This document shows positions 26,791 through 35,372 of a DNA stretch of 64,000 bases, piece after piece (within the stretch, counting starts at the first letter, position 1; each line of letters opens with the position of its first letter). This DNA comes from Arthrobacter citreus. Its GTDB lineage: Bacteria > Bacillota > Bacilli > Bacillales > Bacillaceae_G. Below the pieces are notes generated by a model. That model saw nothing but the letters and a program-made list of their open reading frames with translations. It made no database searches and was not told the DNA's origin. Made by a program: the position numbers and the translations under genes. The stretch is taken from the NCBI GenBank assembly GCA_013200995.1, contig CP053689.1, positions 62,001 to 126,000 on the forward strand. The letters run 5' to 3'.

Positions 26791-26822
26791 TTGGGGAGGG
26801 TTAAAAAATTAACCCTCCCCAA
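26791..26822 (-). terminator. terminator of the hydrolase-kinase-regulator operon
   Basis: Perfect 14-bp stem, TTGGGGAGGGTTAA and its reverse complement with a 4-base loop, 29 bases after the response regulator stop. GC-rich stem and a TTATTTT tail on the minus strand. Confidence 0.8.
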
Positions 26823-26851
26823 TCAGCTACAAATATTGTATAATAAAACGC

Positions 26852-27433
26852 TTATTTTTCTATTTTTTTTCTAATATTCTTAATTTGAATTTTTATCGTC
26901 TCCACTGATTTATATAAAATCGAAGCAATCTCATTTTTCTTTAAACCTTTTTCATGCAATTCGTACACTTCTCGTTCACTTTTAGTTAATTTCTTAATTT
27001 TTCTTTCTTTCAATAATTCAGATAAAACAATGTTTGTAGCGTCAGAATGAAGACTATGATTATTTTGATAAGCTTCTTTTATTGCGTTCGGTATATCTCG
27101 AAAAGACTTTTTTGCAACATAGTTCATTACACCTTTATCAAATGCATTGAGGATGGTATCTTTATCTTCCCACGAAGTTAACATAATGATTTTACAAAAA
27201 TTCTTGCTTCTTAAATAGTCAGCAATTTCAATTCCTTCGAATTTCTCAATATTATCTGTCAATGAAAGATCTAATAATGCCACATCAAATTTCGTACAAT
27301 CAACATTTAAGGCAGCTTTTTTAGTTGATACTTTCTCAACAACAACTATATCATTTTCTCTTTCTACTAATTTGCACAAACAATCCATCCAAACAGGATC
27401 ATCTTCTACAATTAACAATCCAATTTTATTCAT
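26852..27433 (-). CDS. NarL/LuxR-family response regulator
   Basis: 193 residues from ATG 27433 (GAGGTG upstream). The receiver domain begins MNKIGLLIVEDDPVW with the acidic pair, the phospho-acceptor Asp in DVALLDLSLTD, the conserved Ser/Thr region IIMLTSWEDKD and Lys in NYVAKKSF. The C-terminal HTH is LuxR-like (LTKSEREVYELHEKGLKKNE, VETIKIQIKNIRKK). It is phosphorylated by the kinase encoded immediately upstream in the same operon. It ends with a strong terminator. Confidence 0.85.
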   Translation of the reverse strand: MNKIGLLIVEDDPVWMDCLCKLVERENDIVVVEKVSTKKAALNVDCTKFDVALLDLSLTDNIEKFEGIEIADYLRSKNFCKIIMLTSWEDKDTILNAFDKGVMNYVAKKSFRDIPNAIKEAYQNNHSLHSDATNIVLSELLKERKIKKLTKSEREVYELHEKGLKKNEIASILYKSVETIKIQIKNIRKKIEK

Positions 27434-27444
27434 TACTAACACCT

Positions 27445-28797
27445 CTAGCCTTTGATACTCCGAAATTCAATTTTTCTGTTAATCGGAAATTTAAGCATTA
27501 CAGCAGTTCCATTGTGTAACTTACTTCTAATCAGTAGCTTTCCATTAAGGCGCTGCATTACATTAAAACAATATGTTAATCCTAGTCCATAATTATCAAC
27601 TTTTCCTTTTGTAGAGAAAAATGGATTTAACACAAGAGACATGTTTTCTTTCCTAATACCAGTTCCTGTGTCAATAATATCAACGTATATATATTTTCTA
27701 TCACGATAGACGTTAATTGTTATTTTTCCAGATCCTTTAATTGCTTCGATTGCATTTTTAAGGATATTTAACAGCATTTCTCTAATATGAACTGAATCAC
27801 CTTTCAATTTATAATCCAAATTGTAATCCTTATGAATATTTATTTCTCTTAACAACGGTGTCAAGAGTAAGATACTTTCTTCAATAACATCGTTTATCCA
27901 AAAGAAATCTATTTTAAAATCAACAACATCCAACTTAGATTGAACTCGTGTAGATAAATCCATAATATGATTAATTGATTTTTTCGTTAAATTCATATTA
28001 TTATGTGTTTCTTTATCGTTCTCTACTATTTTTCCTTCTAATTGTTCGATTAAAAAATCAATTTTGGCAATTTCATTTTTAATTGTATGATTGAATACTG
28101 CTGTACCAGAAACAGCGCTTTTAACCATTAATTCACTACGATCATTCTCGATTTTAATTTTAACACCTAGAATACCATAGCGTATGCCATAATAGACGAA
28201 TAATAGAAATTGGACTCCAATGATTAAAGGATTAAAAAAATCCCAAGTCCCTACAACACCGAATGCCTCCAAAATGAAATTTGTTATCATCGACATACTG
28301 ATCATCGGTATTACATATATACAAGTCAATATTCTTTTCTGCTTGATAATAGGGTTATTTTCTTTAAATGCTGTATAGGCCAATAAACTTATACATATAA
28401 ACATATATGGAACAGCCCATGTCGATATAACTTTAAAATTCACTTTAAAATCAGGATAGTATTCGATATGGAAATACATATATATTACTGGAAGAAGGCA
28501 TAAAACTTTACATATTCTTTTTAGTTTATTTTCTTTAATGATACCGGTATAAAGAAAACCAAATATCAAACTAGTATAGGGAACAAAAAAATGTGAAGTA
28601 GATGTAAAAAAAGCATCTGCAAATTTAATATATTCTGGACGATTCATCCCTCTGCCCATCAGAGTTCCTATTCCACCAAACATACCAACGAAAGCTAAAT
28701 AACTAGACCAACGAAGCGCTTCATTTTGATAATTCTTCCAAAATAAAGTGATCCCCATAATTCCTAGAACAATGACGAGCATGACCATAACTCTCAC
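27445..28797 (-). CDS. membrane sensor histidine kinase
   Basis: 450 residues. The N-terminal half has about seven or eight hydrophobic helices and no extracellular domain, so it probably senses a hydrophobic or membrane-embedded signal. The phospho-acceptor His is in TAVFNHTIKNEIAKIDFLI; the ATPase domain has N box NILKNAIEAI, G1 DIIDTGTGIRKEN, F box NPFFSTKG and G2 YGLGLTYC. The GTG start overlaps the hydrolase stop by 4 bases (GTGA). Pairs with the regulator 2-11 bases downstream. Confidence 0.85.
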   Translation of the reverse strand: MRVMVMLVIVLGIMGITLFWKNYQNEALRWSSYLAFVGMFGGIGTLMGRGMNRPEYIKFADAFFTSTSHFFVPYTSLIFGFLYTGIIKENKLKRICKVLCLLPVIYMYFHIEYYPDFKVNFKVISTWAVPYMFICISLLAYTAFKENNPIIKQKRILTCIYVIPMISMSMITNFILEAFGVVGTWDFFNPLIIGVQFLLFVYYGIRYGILGVKIKIENDRSELMVKSAVSGTAVFNHTIKNEIAKIDFLIEQLEGKIVENDKETHNNMNLTKKSINHIMDLSTRVQSKLDVVDFKIDFFWINDVIEESILLLTPLLREINIHKDYNLDYKLKGDSVHIREMLLNILKNAIEAIKGSGKITINVYRDRKYIYVDIIDTGTGIRKENMSLVLNPFFSTKGKVDNYGLGLTYCFNVMQRLNGKLLIRSKLHNGTAVMLKFPINRKIEFRSIKG

Positions 28798-29762
28798 CTC
28801 ATTGTTCTATTTTGCAAGAAAGTCATAACATCTTTCGCAATTTTATTTCGCTTAAGAACAATACCCGAATGACCACAATTGTAGATTATTCTTCTTGGTT
28901 TATTCCAAGCATTCCACAATACATCTGCATCTTCAATATCTACATATTGATCGTATTTAGCAGAAAGTAATAAAATGTGATCCTGTTTTATTTTCGGAGG
29001 AACTAAACTCGCTTCTAGAATTTTGAAGTGTTCAGATATTTCTTGATATCGAACTCCATTTTCTAACAGTTCTTTTTTGATAAATTTTCCTGGAGCAGTA
29101 TTCCATATCGTATGTGCAAGAGAGTTCACATAAAATATAGACACCATTGCATCTACCTGGTCCTCAACAGTAGCAAGCAAATTTGTAATAAATCCACCTA
29201 GACTAAGACCCACGACAAAAACTGGTCCTTGTTGTCTATTCTTGATTGATTGAATAAAAGACCTTAAATCCACAACTGCTTGTCTAACTGCTTGCACTGT
29301 GCGTTCAATATCTGCGCTCACCATATATTCACCACTAAATGTTGACTCAAATGGTTTTCTTTCAAAATGATAAGGTAAAGTATAATAATACATATTCCAT
29401 TCTTGTTTCTTCATGTGATGCTGAAACATTTTTATTAATCGATCATTCGATTTCATTCTCCATCCATGTACAAAAATAATATTTGGTTGTTCTTTATCAT
29501 CCTGTTGAACAAAATCCCCAGAAACATGATCATTGATGGTGTCCCCTATCGGAACAATACTCTGAAATTCAAAAATTCCAGAAGTATATCCATCCTCGAT
29601 ACTATGGGTAGTAAGAGATACATTTGGTACAGAATTAGTACTATAAAACTCGTCCCTATTCCTCTCATTGACATGCTCCTGAAAAGAAGTGTAATGTGCA
29701 GCATTGCTAATGTTTTTATGAAAATTTCGGAGTGCATATCGATCAATTAATTTTGAAAACAA
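28794..29762 (-). CDS. alpha/beta hydrolase coupled to the two-component system
   Basis: 322 residues, cytosolic. The oxyanion region is IIFVHGWRMKS, nucleophile Ser in VVGLSLGGF, acid Asp in LLLSAKYDQYVDI, and catalytic His in NCGHSGIVL; the triad is complete. TTG start at 29762 behind GAGGTGAGAAATT. The stop overlaps the kinase start, so all three genes are one translationally coupled operon. The enzyme may make, modify or destroy the signal sensed by the kinase; that is inference from position. Confidence 0.8.
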   Translation of the reverse strand: MFSKLIDRYALRNFHKNISNAAHYTSFQEHVNERNRDEFYSTNSVPNVSLTTHSIEDGYTSGIFEFQSIVPIGDTINDHVSGDFVQQDDKEQPNIIFVHGWRMKSNDRLIKMFQHHMKKQEWNMYYYTLPYHFERKPFESTFSGEYMVSADIERTVQAVRQAVVDLRSFIQSIKNRQQGPVFVVGLSLGGFITNLLATVEDQVDAMVSIFYVNSLAHTIWNTAPGKFIKKELLENGVRYQEISEHFKILEASLVPPKIKQDHILLLSAKYDQYVDIEDADVLWNAWNKPRRIIYNCGHSGIVLKRNKIAKDVMTFLQNRTMR

Positions 29763-29967
29763 AATTTCTCACCTCAAGACTATGTTTTTTGTATCTATCT
29801 AATGCTTTTTAAAGGTGCCGTAAAAAATATCGCTGAAAGGTATTGATATCTAGCTCAATTTATTGAACAGGTAGCTAATATTCCTTTGTGTAATTAATTT
29901 TCTAACCAGTTATACAGAATATTAATGTCAAACGCTTTAGGTTCATCTTTTAATTACTCTTTGTATT

Positions 29968-30720
29968 CTACTTTTGTTGATTTAATTCCATTTTCTCAAG
30001 AGACTTTGTGTAAGCATTATTTAGCATTACAAATAACATATTTGAAAAATTCGTATGTACTTCACCCTTAGATAGTTTGTCTTTTGCGATTCGTATTTTT
30101 GATCCGATCATTTGATGAGTGAGTTTCCCTTTGAACTCATCTTGTAATAATTACATATCTCGTTAATTTGAACTTCAGAAAGAGACTTTCTATCATCATC
30201 TATATTTCTATTCATATCTAAAGGTAAATTTTTATCTATTAAACTATTAATGTTAGTGTCACTATCTTTTGAAGCATTAAAAAGAATATTTGAAACATTA
30301 TTGCGTTTTATTTCTGATACGGTTTAATTTAACCGTTTGACTTTTAATACGGTAGGTATAAGTTCGATTGCCAGAACTCTGTTGTCCAAAATGTACATTT
30401 GGTGAATAATCTTTCCACTCTCTACACTTTTCAATTGGTTCGGTTGCTAGATTGCGTTTATTTTGTGGATATTCGTAAAGTATTATATTTTTGGGCTTTT
30501 GTGCTTTTCTAGTACTCTTTTCGTATTCAATAATATCAATTAGACCAAAGTCCCATAAAGGCTGTAATTGTCTATATAATGTACTTTTACTCATTCCTAA
30601 ATACTCTGCTAAAGATTCGATGGATCGTGGGATGATATCAAATGCACGATTTGCGTCTGAACGATCAGCTAGAGTATGCAACCTTATAGTGATGAAGGAA
30701 TGACAAGTGATGTACATCAC
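29968..30720 (-). pseudogene. plasmid HTH (replication/regulatory) protein, frameshifted
   Basis: The main open part (30298-30720) contains a winged HTH: FDIIPRSIESLAEYLGMSKS, TLYRQLQPLWDFGLIDIIEY, then KAQKPKNIILYEYP. This resembles HTH proteins found near replication genes of Bacillus plasmids. It stops at TAA after RIRNKTQ. Downstream the frame changes and the protein continues (NVSNILFNASKDSDTNINSL ... VQINEICNYY), shifts once more (QDEFKGKLTHQMIGSKIRIA ... SLEKMELNQQK) and ends at 29968. The N-terminus may also be incomplete. So it is a gene of about 250 codons with two frameshifts. Confidence 0.65.
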
Positions 30721-30904
30721 TCTCCGAGAGTGGGGTATTGACCGTTTTATGAAGCTGTAAACTTCTTAAAACACGTCATTCCTTTTTTCTCTTCCTTTCT
30801 GTTAACTTCTAAACAATGAATCTATCTATTTTGAATTAATTACTAGTTTCTGTTAGCTTAATCCTATCACTTTAATTAAATATGTAGTGTCCCAAAATAA
30901 AATT

Positions 30905-31575
30905 ATTACGTTACTTTGCAATTTTAAATCTTTATCGTCTTGTGATAAAGGCTTATTGCTGCAATGCTGCCTCCATTAAAGAAGCAATTAATGGAGTTTT
31001 ACCTGTACCAAGCATGTGGTAGTTTAATTCGTTGGAATTCAATAATATACGTTCTTTAAAATCTGTATACCCTATAAAAACACCTGTTGAAAGTTTTTCT
31101 CGATAGTTTTGCTGTTTCTTGTCCAAATATGTTACCCTATTTTTGCGAAACGCTTTATATTTTTGTTCAGATTTTTGCTTTAGTACTTCACCGGATTTTG
31201 TTTTCACTCGCTTTTTCCAAAGAAACGTTGCAAAAACGAAGTACCCGAATGAAAATAACAACGCCATTGCGACTAACATCACATACGATGAAGCATTAGC
31301 TTTAATAGTTTGACCTTCATTGAATAACCGTTCAAGTCCGGTTAGTAGATACGGGATATTCATTTCAGAAATGATGCCAAAATACGTAAGGATGTTTCCT
31401 AATTGAAATTGCCAGTAAAAGAAGCATAAATCCTATCAAAAGAGCAGCATATGATAGCCAAGTTCTATTGAATTAATGAATAATCGCAAAGATCCGCATT
31501 CCCAGTAATGCAGGAAAAAAGAATAGTAATACAACCATACCAATCAACCGGTCTGTTTCAGTTTGCTGATATTGC
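30905..31575 (-). pseudogene. broken coupling-type ATPase gene (TcpA/HerA-like N-terminus)
   Basis: Membrane-protein relic followed by an ATPase start. From 31575 the frame reads DRLIGMVVLLFFFPALLGMR, a stop, then YAALLIGFMLLLLAISIRKH and another stop. A second open part (30953-31363) has one membrane helix, then VFIGYTDFKERILLNSNELN YHM and GTGKTPLIASLMEAALQQ, where a P-loop ATPase begins. The P-loop is short: GTGKT follows HM directly, where G-x-x-G-x-G-K-T/S would be expected, so several codons appear to be deleted. It stops at LQQ and the rest is gone. It looks like a second, dead coupling or pumping ATPase next to the dead mobilisation gene at 31576. Confidence 0.6.
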
Positions 31576-32202
31576 TCATGGCTCCTCGCCATGTCCACAT
31601 GGCATCACCTCTTCCCAACGCTCTTCTAAAATTACCAATAGAATTTTGACATCATCCGCAAAATAAATCACTTGATCATACCCGTAAGGCTGATCTTCTA
31701 ATCGTTCACTTGAAAGTAGAGCATCTAAAAACTTAAACTTTTTATCATACCGTTTTCGTTCTTTCTTATTTAGTTCCAGTTCGACCCAGGTAGTTGTCAC
31801 TTTTCCTTCAGCTGACTTGAAAAAGAACACAGCGTCAGGTATTCGATCCCTGTTATCATTGTAAGCTTTTAATTTACTCTGATTATCCCCTTGTCCAATT
31901 ATTGAGTGACGAATTTCTCTTTCAGTACGATATTTAAATTCAACACCCTACTTCATAGCTTGAAACTCATAATATAGGTCCAAATCCGTTAAAAGCAGAT
32001 CATGCTGCATCGTATAGATGGAAGCTTTTGTTAGTACTGTTGCACTGACATTCGTTAAATTTCGGGCTTCAATTTTCCCCAAATAAACTCCAACTTTATG
32101 AGCAATCATTTCATGTTTTAAATAATTCTTACCCTCTAATTTTCTTAACCGTCGATAAACACGATGAATATTAGGCTCTTGAAATTTAAATATCGGAAAC
32201 AT
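31576..32202 (-). pseudogene. replication-relaxation-like protein with in-frame stop
   Basis: One reading frame of 209 codons broken by a TAG at 31948-31950. The first part (MFPIFKFQEPNIHRVYRRLR ... LLLTDLDLYYEFQAMK) is joined in the same frame to GVEFKYRTEREIRHSIIGQG, RIPDAVFFFKSAEGKV, TTWVELELNKKERKRYDKKF. The middle (xPDAvF...veiEL pattern) fits the Replic_Relax family of Gram-positive mobile plasmids. The N-terminal HTH of that family is short or absent. The single nonsense codon marks it as decayed, like its neighbours. Confidence 0.6.
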
Positions 32203-33108
32203 TCCCCTTTACCTAAAAAATAGGAACCACTCTCTTGTTTAACAGTTAACCATCCCATTACCGATTCCATTAACAAAAAAGTCAAATCACACCGCATTTA
32301 CTAAACAAGCTCACCTACATTAACTCTATCTTTTAAATTATTAAATAAACCATTCCTCTCATCCTAGGATTCGTTCCGGCTTTATAGAGTAGCATAAGAC
32401 CTCGGCTATGTTTACGTTGTGTAGAAGAGGTCTTATGCTGGTTACGAATATGAACAGGAGTCAATCCTGCCTTTGTATGAGTGGAAAAGATCGCAATACA
32501 CAACCATTCATTTTCTTTAGAATTACATATTGAAAGCTATATAAATTGCGAAAATTCTAATTTCCCAACATTTTACAATACGTTCAGCTGTTTGGCAATT
32601 CCAATCAAGTAAATTCGTTATGTATGGCTATATAATGAAAGTTAAAGTAAGAAGAGCCCCCTATAAAACTCCTTTTTTACTACATAATTGCCACAAAAGC
32701 TTAAATTATAACCCCACATAGTTTTAATTTATTTCTGATTTAATAACACTGGTCAATTTCTTTTACACTATTAAATTAATAATTATGAAAAATAACTATT
32801 TACCTCAAACAATCCATTGTCACTATGAATAAAATCATACATAACAATGACAAAAAATTATAATACAATCTTAAATTTTTTTCCTCTAAAATATTAACAA
32901 TTTCATTTACTGAACTGCCCCCATTTTAACTATAACAATAAACAGTGCCTTCGAAATATCTTTTAGAAAGTAACGCTACTACACTCTACGCTTTAAAATA
33001 GAAACAAACACACATTCTAAAACTAAGAGCCTTACCTAATAAAAACAAGCTATCAACACCAGACAAAAGGAGAGTATAGATATGTAATGGCAGACTGGCT
33101 TATTAATT
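32203..33108. other. long AT-rich non-coding stretch with one hairpin
   Basis: About 900 bases between the decayed mobilisation genes and the 3' end of rep. No gene is supported. At about 32389-32440 GCATAAGACCTC is repeated inverted as GAGGTCTTATGC around a 23-base loop. Since RepE/RepS-type origins lie downstream of rep, this stretch could include the replication origin, but I see no iterons here. Confidence 0.5.
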
Positions 33109-34659
33109 CTAACCGGTATTTTGTTTAGGTGGAGATGCTCCAGATCGATAAATCAGGTCTAGTTCAGCCCAAATCAGATCAGCCTCTACAGACGGGATGG
33201 CAAGTGAGTGTTTAAACAGTTTTAGTTCAGGAAATAACTCAGCAAATGTTAATTGTGCATTTTTAACTTGTTCCTTGCGTAGATGCAATAGTCTTCTAAA
33301 GAGAATAGATCGACTAGCCACTTTCGTGATCGCTCCACGCCCTTGACCAATTGTATATTTTTTAAGTTTACTAGAGCGCTTCAGAACTTCTTTTAGAGAT
33401 GATACTGCCATTCCAAAGGTTTCAGCAAGCATCTTTAAAGAGCCCTCTAAAAATGGTGTTTCGGGGCTTGTCCTAGCCTCTAAAAAGGCAATAATATCTT
33501 CTTCCCATTCGTTATAATGAGAACGAATTCTATCTTCACGAGATTTTTTAAACTTATACCAACCTTCTCTTCCTGAAAATTGAGCTTGTCCATCCGTCCA
33601 TAATTCAAGCAGTCCTTCAACATAAGAACGCTTTGCTCCTTTATACTTACCAGAATATGCACTATTTAAAGTACGTTCAAATTCAGTTTTTGATAAAGGT
33701 TGAGCTAAATTACTATTAAATTGGTCTAGTTCATCATATGCCTCTTCATACGATCTTTCACTAGCGTAATTGGCAATAGCCATCGTCAAAAGAGCGTTAT
33801 TACGGCTGGCTCCATGATGCCCTTTTTCAATATACGTTGCACGGATGAGTGCATGATACCAGTCAGAGGACGTTTGATCGAATGTTGATGTATACTTGTT
33901 GTAAACAACACGTAAGAAGGTCCTTTTTTCTTGTTCTTCATAATCTTTTGACCATGAAAGCAATTGATTTGTATTTGCAGGCACCTCGTAAAAATCAAGT
34001 GTATTATCTTCTCTTGGTATACGAAAAAAACCAAACGGTACACAAGCTGTATCAATTGGGACATACTTACTTAAAGCCTTTCGAATGTTTTCTGATAAAC
34101 GTTCTGCTACTCTGAGTGCCTTGTAATCTTTGTTATTATGTATATAAAACGGTGTGTCCAGAACAAAAAAAGATTGAAATCCCCTTGGGGTTTCCAAAAG
34201 GAGATTTGGACGAGGTAGGCCTAATTCTTCACATCCTAAATAAAGAGCATACAAATCCACGTTTTTTGTATCGATATCAAACCCAATGACATTGATCTGC
34301 TTAAGATTTTCACGTGTGTGCCCCTTAATCACTCGATTTTTGAAATCGTAATATGTACCACCTCGGTACGTGTTCGGTGTCCAGTGTGATAATTGCTGAT
34401 AACGGTCCTGTAACGCTTCATAAGAAGTAACAACATAACCTTTACCATTGATAAGGTCCTCTTTAGTAGGCGACACGAAAACTGCACCTTTGCGGTACGA
34501 ATCATTCTTTTCAACTTTCTCGTAAGCTACAACTCTATCAAATGGTGCACGAGATCCTTTTTTCTTATATAAAAGCAGGCTATTATGGGTCATGAATTGC
34601 ATAATATCAACCGGTGAAATGACACTTCTTATTTTGTGATCTAATTCATGCACTTCCAT
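33109..34659 (-). CDS. plasmid replication initiator, RepE/RepS (pAMbeta1/pXO2) family
   Basis: 516 residues. The pattern GKGYVVTSYEALQDR, LSHWTPNTYRGGTYYDFKNR, ENLKQINVIGFDID, GFQSFFVLDTPFYI, FGFFRIPREDNTLDF and WYKFKKSREDRIRSHYNEW matches the theta-replication initiators RepE (pAMbeta1), RepR (pIP501) and RepS (pXO2). The N-terminal region carries a primase-like fold, the C-terminus an HTH (FLEGSLKMLAETFGMAVSSL). I chose ATG 34659, 6 bases after AGGAGGTG; a GTG nine bases earlier is poorer. The leader contains a terminator-like hairpin, and a repeat field lies further upstream. Makes this window a replicon. Confidence 0.9.
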   Translation of the reverse strand: MEVHELDHKIRSVISPVDIMQFMTHNSLLLYKKKGSRAPFDRVVAYEKVEKNDSYRKGAVFVSPTKEDLINGKGYVVTSYEALQDRYQQLSHWTPNTYRGGTYYDFKNRVIKGHTRENLKQINVIGFDIDTKNVDLYALYLGCEELGLPRPNLLLETPRGFQSFFVLDTPFYIHNNKDYKALRVAERLSENIRKALSKYVPIDTACVPFGFFRIPREDNTLDFYEVPANTNQLLSWSKDYEEQEKRTFLRVVYNKYTSTFDQTSSDWYHALIRATYIEKGHHGASRNNALLTMAIANYASERSYEEAYDELDQFNSNLAQPLSKTEFERTLNSAYSGKYKGAKRSYVEGLLELWTDGQAQFSGREGWYKFKKSREDRIRSHYNEWEEDIIAFLEARTSPETPFLEGSLKMLAETFGMAVSSLKEVLKRSSKLKKYTIGQGRGAITKVASRSILFRRLLHLRKEQVKNAQLTFAELFPELKLFKHSLAIPSVEADLIWAELDLIYRSGASPPKQNTG

Positions 34660-34762
34660 TTCGTACACCTCCTTTATATGTATATAAGAATGCTAGAATA
34701 ATTTGTTGAAATAAGTATATCGAAATCGATTTTTGAAAAAGTGCGCTCTCTAAGCAAAATGC

Positions 34763-34807
34763 ACCAAAAAAAATAAACCCCTTGAGGCCAATAGCCACAA
34801 GGGGTTT
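34763..34807 (-). promoter_or_regulatory. terminator hairpin in the rep leader (probable attenuator)
   Basis: Perfect 10-bp stem, CAAGGGGTTT/AAACCCCTTG (34775-34807), followed on the minus strand by ATTTTTTTT. It lies about 105 bases upstream of the rep start. In pAMbeta1/pIP501 plasmids rep is controlled by an antisense-RNA-dependent attenuator in this place, so this may be the copy-number switch. It could instead terminate transcripts from further upstream. Confidence 0.65.
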
Positions 34808-34834
34808 AGAATAAGTTGAAATTTATTTTTCTAT

Positions 34835-35283
34835 GCAAGTTTCGCTGATATTTTGCACCAAATTAACAGAAAATGAACCATTTTTGATAAAAGGCAATTT
34901 TTATAAAAATGGAAGAAACCTTGTTCTATCAATCGTTTCAGAGATTCTATCCAATAAATTACTAAACAGGTTTCGCTGGTACACTCTTGCTTGTGGTGCA
35001 TTTTTCATACACAGGTTCCGCTGTTTTTTCAACAATACCATTGAGAGAACGATGTATTTTTTTATTAATTTTGCTCATGAAAAGTAAAAAACTGTCGAGA
35101 TAACAATGTTTTACTAGGTACACAGGTTCCGCCGACTTTTTTATAAATGCACCAAAAATGGAGCAATTCGATAAAGAATAGTACGCAGGTTCCGCTGAAC
35201 GTCTAAAAAATGCACCAAAAACGGGCCATTTTTTATAGAAATAATATACAGGTTCCGCTGATGTTTTATAATTGGTGCATTTT
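34835..35283. repeat. iteron-like repeat field upstream of rep
   Basis: Six copies of a motif near ACAGGTTCCGCTG: 34836 (diverged), 34966 (TTTCG variant), 35011, 35122 (GCCG variant), 35185 and 35248. The last three are spaced 63 bp apart, 35011 to 35122 is 111 bp. A second motif, TGCACCAAAAA or its reverse TTTTTGGTGCA, occurs about six times in between (for example 34760, 34853, 34994, 35148, 35211, 35273). Two interleaved repeat families next to rep fit an origin, incompatibility or partition site. Confidence 0.7.
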
Positions 35284-35372
35284 AAGAGGTTAATTGAATG
35301 ATAATGTACCAAATTTAGCATACTACCTAATCATACTATTTCTATTGATGCAAGACAGGAAATACTCTGTTT

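Noticed and set aside
34835..35283. CRISPR-like array
   Set aside because: Repeats are only about 13 bp, spacing is irregular outside one stretch, a second motif recurs in the spacers, and no cas gene is present.
34962..35321. A 119-codon frame with five SAEPVY-like repeats
   Set aside because: The repeats are the translation of the iteron-like DNA repeats, whose spacings (45, 111, 63, 63 bp) are multiples of three. No ribosome binding site; best explained as a non-coding repeat field.
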